Below are positions 1-6,208 of a DNA stretch of 12,641 nucleotides, piece after piece. The position numbers and the translations under genes were made by a program. Origin of the DNA: Thermodesulfovibrio sp. (GTDB lineage: Bacteria > Nitrospirota > Thermodesulfovibrionia > Thermodesulfovibrionales > Thermodesulfovibrionaceae); contig JAOAGB010000024.1 in the NCBI GenBank assembly GCA_026415995.1, positions 1 through 12,641 on the forward strand. The letters are read 5' to 3'. The notes under the pieces are model-generated. The model did no database searches. It was not told the origin of the DNA and saw only the letters and a program-made list of their open reading frames with translations. Every line of letters begins with the position of its first letter. Position 1 is the stretch's first letter.

Positions 1-669
1 ATCAAATAAGTCTATGAGGTTTAACATTAATGGCATTTTTTTATCTATCTCCGATGGTCTACTGCCTGGCATTAATGTTATAACTATCTCGCTTTTTATT
101 CTAAATTTTTCTCGGATGATTTTTTTATCTTCTTGAGTTAAAGTATTTTCATTTCTAATTCCCATATTGCTCAATTCTTGTTTCATAAGCTCATACATGG
201 GATGTCCCACATATTTCGCAGAGATACCAGCATCTTTGTATATTTTCTCCTCAAAAGGTAATATAACTGCCATATAATCTACATATTTTTTTATGATTTT
301 AATCCTACCTTTTCTCCATGCCCATATCTGAGGGCTTACGTAATATAGGACTTTTTTACCAAGTTTTTTAGCTTTATTGGCAAGTTTGAGATTAAAATCG
401 GGAAAATCTATAAGAACAACTCCATCAACTTTTCTTAAGGTTTCCTCAGCTATTTTCAAGTTTTGTTTTAACTTTTTTAGATGTCCGAAGACTTCGAATA
501 ATCCAAAGGCATGGGTTATGTCTCCAATAATATTTACCCCAGCTTCTCTCATATACTTACCGCCTATTCCAAAAAGTTCAAAATCTCTAATGAGTTGTTT
601 GGCAAGGAGAGCTCCATATAGCTCTCCAGAGGATTCTCCAGCAACTATTAAGAGTTTTTTTGAAGGCAT
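1..669 (-). CDS. lpxB: Lipid-A-disaccharide synthase LpxB (partial, C-terminus outside window)
   Basis: LpxB is a peripheral inner-membrane GT-B glycosyltransferase. It joins UDP-2,3-diacylglucosamine to lipid X to give the tetra-acyl disaccharide 1-phosphate of lipid A. The visible 223 residues carry the family signatures in order: GESSGE (11-16, where GEASGD is usual), GIGG (34-37), DFPDFN (88-93), VSPQIWAWR (111-119), LPFE (137-140), VGHP (154-157) and PGSR (201-204) at the start of the C-terminal Rossmann domain. The family is about 370-390 residues, so roughly 40% is missing beyond the left edge. I chose the ATG at 669 because MPSKKLLIVAGESSGE matches the usual LpxB N-terminus. No good Shine-Dalgarno precedes it, and the start lies 22 nt inside the upstream aminotransferase gene, so translational coupling is likely. 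Family identity is very secure. Confidence 0.96.
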   Translation of the reverse strand, partial: MPSKKLLIVAGESSGELYGALLAKQLIRDFELFGIGGKYMREAGVNIIGDITHAFGLFEVFGHLKKLKQNLKIAEETLRKVDGVVLIDFPDFNLKLANKAKKLGKKVLYYVSPQIWAWRKGRIKIIKKYVDYMAVILPFEEKIYKDAGISAKYVGHPMYELMKQELSNMGIRNENTLTQEDKKIIREKFRIKSEIVITLMPGSRPSEIDKKMPLMLNLIDLFD

Positions 670-1751
670 CTCAGTATTATTTGTGATATCTGAAAGACTT
701 CTTCCTCTGGAAGTTCAGGATAGAGAGGAAGAGAGAGAATTTCCTTTGAAACTGCTTCAGCTATGGGAAAGTCTCCTTCTTTATAGCCCAGGAATTTTAA
801 AGCACCTTGAAGATGCATAGGTATTGGATAATATACAACAGAAGGAAATCCATAATTATCAAGCATTTCTTTTATTATATCTCTTTCTTTAGAACGAATA
901 CTGTATAGATGATATACATGATAGGCATTAAGGGGTTCTTTTGGTGTTATAACTACATCACTAAGAAACTTTGTATAAATGGCAGCCTTTTTTCTTCTTA
1001 ATTCATTATACTGCTCTATGTATTTCATTTTAACCCTTAAGATACCCGCTTGAATTTCATCAAGCCTTGAGTTTAAACCTATGGTGTCATGAATATATCT
1101 TCCCGGTGAACCATGATTTCTCAATATTCTAATTTTTTCAGCTAAATCTATGCTATTTGTTACAATTATACCACCATCACCAAAACAGCCAAGATTTTTA
1201 CTTGGATAAAAGCTAAAACAACCGATGTCTGCCAAACTTCCTATTTTCCTATCTTTTATTTTAGCGCCAAATGCTTGTGCTGCGTCTTCAATTACCTTTA
1301 AACCGTATTTTTTAGCAATTTCATTTATTTTTTCCATATTTGCCGGACATCCAAAAATATGCACTGCAATTATGGCTTTTGTATTTGGAGTAATTTTTTC
1401 TTCAATTTTATGGGGATCTATGTTATATGTTTCCTCTTCAATATCAACAAAAACAGGTTTAGCGCCCACATATACTATTGCTTCAATCGTAGCAAAAAAG
1501 GTAAATGGTGTTGTGATGACTTCGTCGCCTTTTCCTATATTTAAAGATCTGAGAGCTAAATGTAAGGCATCTGTGCCTGATGCAACACCAACTGCTTCTT
1601 TAACTCCTAAATAGGTTTTCACCTCTTCTTCAAATCTTTTTACATTTTCACCAAGAATATAATGGGAGCTTTCAAGAATTTCATTTATACATTTCAATAT
1701 TTCTTCTTTTATATTTACATATTGTGCCTTGAGGTCAATAAAAGGTCTCAT
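648..1751 (-). CDS. DegT/DnrJ/EryC1 (AHBA_syn) PLP-dependent sugar aminotransferase, GnnB/WbpE-like
   Basis: This 367-residue fold-type I aminotransferase should transfer an amino group, usually from glutamate, to a keto-sugar nucleotide. Visible motifs are SGTDAL (58-63, PLP phosphate contact), VIEDAAQ (153-159, with Asp156 facing the pyridine nitrogen), FYPSKNLG (181-188, with Lys185 as the Schiff-base lysine), GDGG (191-194) and NSRLDE (227-232). The opening IDLKAQY is typical of the WbpE/WlbC/GnnB branch. The ATG at 1751 overlaps the stop of the dehydrogenase gene as ATGA, and a GGAGG (minus strand, 1761-1765) sits 9 nt upstream. The partner dehydrogenase ahead of it and lpxB after it suggest a 3-keto-UDP-sugar substrate, possibly 3-keto-UDP-GlcNAc for lipid A (GnnB role). 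The family is certain; the substrate is inferred. An alternative is a WbpE-type enzyme for O-antigen or glycan sugars. Confidence 0.93.
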   Translation of the reverse strand: MRPFIDLKAQYVNIKEEILKCINEILESSHYILGENVKRFEEEVKTYLGVKEAVGVASGTDALHLALRSLNIGKGDEVITTPFTFFATIEAIVYVGAKPVFVDIEEETYNIDPHKIEEKITPNTKAIIAVHIFGCPANMEKINEIAKKYGLKVIEDAAQAFGAKIKDRKIGSLADIGCFSFYPSKNLGCFGDGGIIVTNSIDLAEKIRILRNHGSPGRYIHDTIGLNSRLDEIQAGILRVKMKYIEQYNELRRKKAAIYTKFLSDVVITPKEPLNAYHVYHLYSIRSKERDIIKEMLDNYGFPSVVYYPIPMHLQGALKFLGYKEGDFPIAEAVSKEILSLPLYPELPEEEVFQISQIILRCLQKNS

Positions 1752-2683
1752 GCAGTAACGCCTCCGTTTATGTGATTTATTATCTTTAAAACCTCTACTA
1801 CATCATCAAATGATGGAGCCTTTGATGAAAGCCTTCTTTTATCTGTAGCCCTCAAAAAATCTCTAATTTCTTCATATAAGGCATTGGAATCTTTGTTTTT
1901 TATTGGGATTTCTACATTAGATCCATTTTTATTTATTTTTACTATTTTTTTATTGATTAAGTCTGCATGCAGACTAAAGCCTTCATCAATAATAGAAAGA
2001 GTTCGCTGAAAATAGGAAGAAATTCTACTTGCTAAGAGATTTGCACATATACTTTTGCCGTTAATTTCTAAATCAAGCCATGCTGCAGCAATGTCAATCC
2101 TGCTTGTCATGAGGCTTTTTTTAAATGCCTTTAAATCTTTAATGGCAGGTTTTCCAAATTTCTTAAAAATCATCCATATTAAATCCATGTCATGTATCAT
2201 TAAATCAAAAGTTACATCAGTATCTATAGCTCTACCCAGAAATGGTGAAACCCTTTGTGCAGTTATGAAAGCTGGATTTTTAATATGCCTAATTAATGTA
2301 CCTACAACTGGATTAAATCTCTCTATTAAGCCAACTTGAAGAATGATTTTTCTTTTTTTTGCTTCTCTTAGTAATAAAATTGCGTCCGATGGATTTTCCA
2401 CTAAAGGTTTTTCAACGAAAAGGTCTTTACCTTCTTTAATTAATTCTGAGGCAATTTCAAAATGAGTATTAGTTGGAGTTACTATAAAGAAAATTGATGC
2501 CCTATCTGTTAATTCTCTAAAATCATCTGTATATTTTAGCCCGTAATCTTTTGCCGATTCCCGAGCTCTATTGATGTCTTTATCAGCAATTCCGACAATC
2601 TCCACATCCTCCATTTGAGAAAGGATTTTTATATGTCTTTGTCCAAAGTATCCTGCGCCTATTAATGCAATTTTATACTTCAT
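1748..2683 (-). CDS. Gfo/Idh/MocA-family NAD(P)-dependent sugar dehydrogenase, GnnA/WlbA-like
   Basis: The protein has 311 residues: an N-terminal Rossmann domain with GAGYFG (9-14), then EKP (91-93) and VGLIERFNP (117-125), then the alpha/beta substrate domain containing DLMIHDMD (160-167), where His164 lies in the usual catalytic-motif position. These are the hallmarks of Gfo/Idh/MocA oxidoreductases, which oxidise a sugar hydroxyl using NAD(P). Family members next to DegT aminotransferases include WlbA (UDP-GlcNAc acid 3-dehydrogenase) and GnnA (UDP-GlcNAc 3-dehydrogenase). Here the stop overlaps the aminotransferase start by 4 nt, so the two probably act in sequence, oxidising a C3 hydroxyl that is then aminated. 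The start at 2683 overlaps the end of the upstream gene by 11 nt, with a weak AGGA before it. Family assignment is firm; substrate and product are inference from context. Confidence 0.92.
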   Translation of the reverse strand: MKYKIALIGAGYFGQRHIKILSQMEDVEIVGIADKDINRARESAKDYGLKYTDDFRELTDRASIFFIVTPTNTHFEIASELIKEGKDLFVEKPLVENPSDAILLLREAKKRKIILQVGLIERFNPVVGTLIRHIKNPAFITAQRVSPFLGRAIDTDVTFDLMIHDMDLIWMIFKKFGKPAIKDLKAFKKSLMTSRIDIAAAWLDLEINGKSICANLLASRISSYFQRTLSIIDEGFSLHADLINKKIVKINKNGSNVEIPIKNKDSNALYEEIRDFLRATDKRRLSSKAPSFDDVVEVLKIINHINGGVTA

Positions 2684-3311
2684 TTATTATCCTATCTATC
2701 TCCTCTTTTGCTCTTTTGAAACCGTATTGTCTCAAAATTGACACAATCTTTTTTGAAGCTATTTTTTTGAAAAGTTTCTGTCTTTTTTTACTATCCTCTA
2801 TCTTTTCTTTAATTTCTTTGCGTAATTTTTTTAAAAACTTTAAATATAAAGCAAATTCTTTGCCATAAGTATGTTTAAGTTCTTCTTTGATTATCCTACT
2901 AAGTGCAGGATATTCGGTAGAGACTGCTATTTTTAGATTTCCCTTTTCAAAAATAGCTGGAACTATAAATTCTATATTGTTTGTTTTTATTACGGTTTCT
3001 TTTTTTTCCACGCTATTTACAAGAAATTTTGCATCTTTTAGAATTTGAGTATTTATTCTACTATCTGATGTGGCAGCTATTACTAAAAAAGCATTTTTAA
3101 TGTCACTTTTAGAATAATTTTTTCTTATATATTCTATTTTGTCCTTTTCAACGAGTTTTTTAATATTGTCGGTAATATTTGGACTTATTACAGTGATGTA
3201 TGCACCATACTTTAAAAGAGTTTTTATTTTTCTCTCTGCAACAGCACCGCCACCGATTACAACACACTTTTTCCCTTTTATATCAATAAAAATCGGAAAA
3301 AACTTGGACAT
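2673..3311 (-). CDS. Precorrin-2 dehydrogenase/sirohydrochlorin ferrochelatase-like protein (CysG N-terminal/Met8p/SirC family)
   Basis: Family members oxidise precorrin-2 to sirohydrochlorin with NAD+, and some also insert iron to make siroheme, the cofactor of sulfite and nitrite reductases. The 212 residues match the stand-alone Met8p/SirC form without the SUMT methyltransferase domain. Visible features are the NAD-binding IGGGAVAERK (19-28), AATSDS (79-84), FIVPAIFEKGNLKIAVS (115-131) and a basic helical C-terminal domain (about 145-212). Two deviations stand out. By eye alignment the catalytic Asp of CysG/Met8p (NVVDAP or NVADKP) is Glu102 here (NSVEKK), followed by about six extra residues. 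The usual S[ST]xGxSP loop is shortened to STEYP (131-135). Dehydrogenase activity is therefore plausible but chelatase activity is uncertain. The start abuts the stop of the BamD-like gene with no gap, so coupled translation is likely. Confidence 0.85.
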   Translation of the reverse strand: MSKFFPIFIDIKGKKCVVIGGGAVAERKIKTLLKYGAYITVISPNITDNIKKLVEKDKIEYIRKNYSKSDIKNAFLVIAATSDSRINTQILKDAKFLVNSVEKKETVIKTNNIEFIVPAIFEKGNLKIAVSTEYPALSRIIKEELKHTYGKEFALYLKFLKKLRKEIKEKIEDSKKRQKLFKKIASKKIVSILRQYGFKRAKEEIDRIINEV

Positions 3312-4070
3312 TTACTGAATTTTCATTCCTTCAGCTTTTTTAGTGAATTGGCTATCTGGAAATTTATCTTTGAGCATCTTTAAATACTGTTTTGCCATAT
3401 CTGGCATTTCAATCCTTTTATAGGAATCTGTAAGCAGATATAAGACTTCGTCAAGATTCTTAAAGTCAGGGTAATTTTTAACAATCCCTTCAAATCTGCC
3501 TATGGCTGCTTTGTATGACCCCTTTTTATGATAGAATTTACCGATTATCAACTCGCCTTCAGCTATTATATTTCTACATTTCTGAATTCGTAAAGGAAGT
3601 ATTTCACCATATGGATGCCTGGGATACATTTTTTCAAGTTTAAGAAACTCTTCAAGGGCTTTTTGGGCAGTTCCAGCACCTCTTTCAGCGCTTTCAATTT
3701 GTCTAAAGTATGCCATTCCTATACTGTACTGAGCATAGGGAGCATAGGTTGATTCTGGGTAAAGCTCAATAAATCTTCTGTATTCTGTTACGGCAAGCTC
3801 TGTTTCTTCTTCTTTAAGATAGGAATCGGCTATTTTAAGCTGTGCAAGAGGAGCATATTCCTTTGAAGATTCTCTATTTTTAATTTCAAGTAGTAGTTTC
3901 CTTGCCTCTTCATATTCCTTCTTGCTAATTAATTCATCAGCCTTTTTAAGATATGTTACAGGGTCAAAGTCATCCTTTTTAACTTGTGTTTTACTCCCAC
4001 AGCTAATAATAGTCAAAGAAATAAAGAATACAAAAAGAAGATAGATCATTTCTTTAGGATAATTTAGCAT
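3312..4070 (-). CDS. bamD: Outer membrane assembly lipoprotein, BamD (YfiO) family
   Basis: BamD is an outer-membrane lipoprotein, facing the periplasm, of the BAM complex that inserts beta-barrel proteins. The 252-residue product starts with a lysine-containing n-region, a hydrophobic stretch (about 8-22) and a lipobox-like IISC with Cys24 as the predicted lipidation site. About five TPR-like helical pairs follow (roughly 36-65, 73-104, 112-150, 170-200 and 206-238), recognisable by repeats such as ELAVTEYRRFIELYPES and KAAIGRFEGIVKNYPD. E. coli BamD is about the same length (245). The ATG at 4070 is supported by an AGAGGTG ending 5 nt upstream on the minus strand; Met8 would lack this signal. 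The neighbouring BepA-like protease and lpxB fit an envelope-assembly operon. A CpoB/YbgF-type TPR protein is a less likely alternative, because those lack the lipobox. Confidence 0.88.
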   Translation of the reverse strand: MLNYPKEMIYLLFVFFISLTIISCGSKTQVKKDDFDPVTYLKKADELISKKEYEEARKLLLEIKNRESSKEYAPLAQLKIADSYLKEEETELAVTEYRRFIELYPESTYAPYAQYSIGMAYFRQIESAERGAGTAQKALEEFLKLEKMYPRHPYGEILPLRIQKCRNIIAEGELIIGKFYHKKGSYKAAIGRFEGIVKNYPDFKNLDEVLYLLTDSYKRIEMPDMAKQYLKMLKDKFPDSQFTKKAEGMKIQ

Positions 4071-4085
4071 TTAGACACCTCTTAA

Positions 4086-4361
4086 TCAAAGCGTTTTTTT
4101 TATTTCAAAATCAATTAATCCTTCAGGTTCTTCCCATATTATTTCAATATTGTCAACTTTAGAATAGGGTGGACCTTCTTCACATCTTTCTATGGCAATT
4201 GAGATTTTATCTTCATCGCCTTCAAATACTGCTTCTACTCTTCCATCTCTTAAATTTCTTACCCAGCCTTTTAACCCCAAAGAATCTGCCACGTCTTTGG
4301 TAAATGCCCTATAAAAAACTCCTTGAACTCTACCGCTTATCAAAAGATGTGCCCTTTTCAT
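4086..4361 (-). CDS. acyP: Acylphosphatase
   Basis: This small cytosolic enzyme hydrolyses the carboxyl-phosphate bond of acyl phosphates such as acetyl phosphate, carbamoyl phosphate or 1,3-bisphosphoglycerate. The 91-residue protein is the standard family length and shows both signatures: GRVQGVFYR (10-18), whose Arg18 is the phosphate-binding residue, and GWVRN (32-36), whose Asn36 positions the water. The 18-residue spacing matches the catalytic Arg and Asn of the characterised vertebrate enzyme. The ATG at 4361 is preceded by a purine-rich AGGGGG four to five nt upstream. It sits between two envelope lipoprotein genes with 9 nt and 15 nt gaps, so it is co-transcribed with them. No functional link to envelope assembly is evident. 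Confidence 0.95.
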   Translation of the reverse strand: MKRAHLLISGRVQGVFYRAFTKDVADSLGLKGWVRNLRDGRVEAVFEGDEDKISIAIERCEEGPPYSKVDNIEIIWEEPEGLIDFEIKKTL

Positions 4362-4370
4362 TTATGCCCC

Positions 4371-5654
4371 CTAATATCCCTTCAGATTTCTAAGTCTTTT
4401 TTGAGCATCTGCTTCCCAGCCACGTTTTCCATCAGAAAGTTGAAGTGCCGTGGTTAAATTATCAATAGCCTTATTTCTATTACCTATGGCTTGGTAGTCA
4501 ACACCGAGATAATAATAGAGATCTGGATTATCATTTACTAAATTTTTAGCTTTTTCAAGAGTGTTTATGCTTGCAGTCCACTGATTTAGTTGATTCTGGG
4601 CAATACCTTTTATAAGCATGGGCCTAAAATAAAGACCGTTAAGACCTATGGCTTTATCGGCATCACTAATTGCTTCCTGAAATCGTTTTAAGTTAAGATT
4701 TACAAGTGCTCTATATGTAAATGCCTGATTGCTACCATAAATATCTATTGCCCTGTTAAGTAAATTAATTGCTTGATTATAATTTCGAGATTTTATATGC
4801 TTTTTGGCTTCCTCAACATAATCGAAGGACTCCTTTGTTGACCTAAGTATTGCTTGAATTCGGCTAAAGGATGTGCTATTTTGTTTTAATCTATGAGAAT
4901 CAGGATATTGTTGTGAAATCATTTGTTGAACATTCTTTATTCTTGTATCAGGTAAAGGATGAGTGCTTAACCATTCAACAGACATGCCTCTTTCAAGAGT
5001 TTTAAATTTTTCAAACATGCTTAAAAGCCCCCTTGGATCATATCCCGATTGATAGCTGAACCTGACCCCCAAAGCATCGGCTTCATTTTCCTGGTCTCTG
5101 CTGAATTTTAATTGAAGTAGTCCTGCTGATACCTGAGCAAGGCTCATAACCGCAGAAGCATAGTCACTTCCTTGCAGAGCAATACCAAGAATACTTACAA
5201 GAATATTCATGCCATAAGTTTTTTCAAGAAATTTAGCGTGATGCCTTGCATTTATATGACCCAATTCATGGGCTAACACACCTGCAAGCTCGCTTTCATT
5301 TTCCATTTTCAAAAGTATTCCTCTTGTAATAAAAACAGGTCCACCTGGGAGGGCAAAAGCATTTATGTCAGGAGAGTTTACTACGTAAAATTGATAATCT
5401 ACCTTTCGTGGTGTGACACTTGATATTTTAGAGCCAAGTTGCTTTATGTAGCTTTGAACTTCTCTGTCAGGGTAAAGACCGTCATTTTCATTTATTGCTG
5501 AAGGAACTACTTTTTGTCCAATTTCAATTTCCTGTTGAGTAGAGAGAAGTGTGTATGTTTTTTTGCCTGAGATAGGGTCAATTTCAGCTACACAGGAGAT
5601 AGAAAAGATGGATAATAGCATTAAAACTAAAAATTTAGAAAATTTCTTCTTCAT
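4371..5654 (-). CDS. M48 family zinc metalloprotease lipoprotein with C-terminal TPRs (BepA/LoiP-like)
   Basis: This is a predicted periplasmic, lipid-anchored gluzincin of 427 residues. It has a signal peptide (1-20) with a lipobox-like SISC (Cys21), then DPISGKKTYTLLS, a stretch typical of LoiP/BepA-type mature N-termini. The protease domain has HELGH (129-133, with His129 and His133 as zinc ligands and Glu130 catalytic) and the downstream ENEAD (189-193), where Glu189 is the likely third ligand. A THPLP segment (His232) corresponds to the loop carrying the regulatory fourth ligand of E. coli BepA. About four TPRs fill residues 280-408, as in BepA, which clears stalled LptD and other barrel proteins at the BAM complex. 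The start at 5654 has a GAGGTGG close upstream and overlaps the preceding gene by 20 nt. The BamD-like gene two genes downstream supports a BAM quality-control role, although the lipid anchor differs from soluble BepA. Confidence 0.9.
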   Translation of the reverse strand: MKKKFSKFLVLMLLSIFSISCVAEIDPISGKKTYTLLSTQQEIEIGQKVVPSAINENDGLYPDREVQSYIKQLGSKISSVTPRKVDYQFYVVNSPDINAFALPGGPVFITRGILLKMENESELAGVLAHELGHINARHHAKFLEKTYGMNILVSILGIALQGSDYASAVMSLAQVSAGLLQLKFSRDQENEADALGVRFSYQSGYDPRGLLSMFEKFKTLERGMSVEWLSTHPLPDTRIKNVQQMISQQYPDSHRLKQNSTSFSRIQAILRSTKESFDYVEEAKKHIKSRNYNQAINLLNRAIDIYGSNQAFTYRALVNLNLKRFQEAISDADKAIGLNGLYFRPMLIKGIAQNQLNQWTASINTLEKAKNLVNDNPDLYYYLGVDYQAIGNRNKAIDNLTTALQLSDGKRGWEADAQKRLRNLKGY

Positions 5655-5985
5655 TTACCACCTCATTTTTTATCCTACCTACAAGTTCTTGTAAGGCAGG
5701 AAAAACATCTGTGCGAAGCCTACCAGCTACAAGCACTTTCATTATGTCATCTCCAACTTTTAGGTATCCTTCATTTATCCAGACTTTAACTTCTACGATT
5801 CCCTCCCTTTGTTTTATCTCATTAATTATTTTATTTAGTTTTTCCGAGTTATAGGAAAGTTTCATTCCCTTAACAGGTTTTCTATCTTTTGAAGTCTCTC
5901 TCACTATTCCGTTATGAATAAGTATCATCCCAGCAGATTTACTCTTAGGATTTTCTTTAATTTCTTTAATCCAGTTATCAATCAT
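5635..5985 (-). CDS. Divergent MoaE-like protein (molybdopterin synthase large-subunit fold)
   Basis: The 116-residue product resembles MoaE, the catalytic subunit of molybdopterin synthase. It shows GIVRETSKD (26-34) at the place of the MoaE GxVR segment, a beta-rich centre (KVWINEGYLKVGDDIMKVLVAG, about 67-88) matching the MoaE GELxxGD region, and a C-terminal helix. It is shorter than canonical MoaE (about 140-150) and lacks the N-terminal strand region. Aligning the GD motif without gaps places Lys106 (RIKNEV) at E. coli Lys119, while the second catalytic lysine (Lys126, in PFWKRE) falls on an acidic stretch (NEEEIF). Standard catalysis is thus doubtful; it may be a regulatory or specialised homologue. 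No MoaD is visible nearby. It is the first gene of the leftward unit. The ATG at 5985 lacks a clear Shine-Dalgarno, so the start is less certain than the frame. Confidence 0.72.
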   Translation of the reverse strand: MIDNWIKEIKENPKSKSAGMILIHNGIVRETSKDRKPVKGMKLSYNSEKLNKIINEIKQREGIVEVKVWINEGYLKVGDDIMKVLVAGRLRTDVFPALQELVGRIKNEVVNEEEIF

Positions 5986-6095
5986 ATTATGTAGTTTAAC
6001 AAAATTATTTTTTAAAGTTAAGTATTTTTTAATAGATTTTTATTTAAAACATATTACTTGCATAAATTTGGAAAATTTTTGTATCTTAAAAAATA
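5986..6095. promoter_or_regulatory. Divergent A+T-rich intergenic region between the two transcription units
   Basis: These 110 bp separate the start of the leftward MoaE-like gene from the rightward tRNA-Leu and must carry promoters for both directions. The stretch is extremely A+T-rich with T and A tracts, including TATTTTTTAA twice (6006-6015 and 6023-6032, 17 bp apart). No convincing -35/-10 pair can be singled out for the leftward unit. No inverted repeat typical of a repressor operator was seen. That promoters lie here is inferred from the divergent layout. Confidence 0.55.
6058..6087 (+). promoter_or_regulatory. Candidate sigma70-type promoter for tRNA-Leu (and galU)
   Basis: TTGCAT (6058-6063) and TATCTT (6082-6087) are separated by 18 nt and match the -35 and -10 consensus at 3 and 4 of 6 positions. 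The expected start of transcription would fall at about 6094-6096, essentially at the first base of the tRNA, leaving almost no 5' leader. The surrounding A+T richness makes chance matches likely, so this is only the best candidate seen. Confidence 0.35.
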
Positions 6096-6181
6096 GCCGG
6101 AGTGGCGGAACTGGTAGACGCAAGGGACTTAAAATCCCTCGGAGGGTTCCCTCCGTACGAGTTCGAGTCTCGTCTCCGGCA
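6096..6181 (+). tRNA. tRNA-Leu (anticodon UAA)
   Basis: The 86 nt fold into a complete class II tRNA. The acceptor arms are GCCGGAG (6096-6102) and CTCCGGC (6174-6180), with A6181 as discriminator. The D-arm region carries GGCGGAACTGGTAGACGC. The anticodon stem is AGGGA/TCCCT around the loop CTTAAAA (6128-6134), giving anticodon TAA at 6130-6132, which reads UUA and UUG. The long variable arm GGAGG-GTTC-CCTCC is typical of leucine tRNAs, and the T arm is ACGAG-TTCGAGT-CTCGT (6157-6173). The 3' CCA is not encoded, since the discriminator is followed by TTATTTTTTT, so it must be added by the CCA-adding enzyme. UUA is a frequent leucine codon in the neighbouring A+T-rich genes, so this should be a heavily used tRNA. 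galU follows within 24 nt with no separate promoter visible. Confidence 0.98.
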
Positions 6182-6195
6182 TTATTTTTTTATCT

Positions 6196-6208
6196 GGAGG
6201 GCATGATG
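6196..6208 (+). promoter_or_regulatory. galU ribosome binding site that decides between two adjacent ATG codons
   Basis: GGAGGG (6196-6201) lies just before tandem ATG codons at 6203 and 6206. From GGAGG the gap is 2 nt to the first ATG and 5 nt to the second, so the second is the better-spaced start. Both give the standard GalU N-terminus, differing by one methionine. Confidence 0.75.

Noticed and set aside
377..820. 147-codon plus-strand open frame
   Set aside because: It lies antisense across lpxB and the aminotransferase gene, both with clear family motifs, and its protein resembles nothing I recognise.
1225..1614. Plus-strand open frames of 129 and 61 codons within the aminotransferase region
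   Set aside because: They are antisense to the conserved PLP-binding core of the aminotransferase and lack ribosome binding sites.
2055..2868. Two plus-strand open frames antisense to the dehydrogenase and siroheme genes
   Set aside because: They are shadows of well-supported coding frames and show no recognisable domain.
6006..6032. Direct repeat TATTTTTTAA, two copies 17 bp apart
   Set aside because: In such A+T-rich spacer DNA this short low-complexity repeat is likely by chance.
6040..6063. Seven-residue minus-strand mini-ORF (MQVICFK) in the divergent spacer, a possible leader peptide
   Set aside because: No ribosome binding site precedes it, no attenuator-like hairpins follow, and tiny ORFs are expected by chance.
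6068..6205. Apparent 46-residue N-terminal extension of GalU
   Set aside because: It translates the tRNA-Leu gene and its flanks; the strong GGAGG at 6196 and the GalU family N-terminus place the start at 6206 (or 6203).
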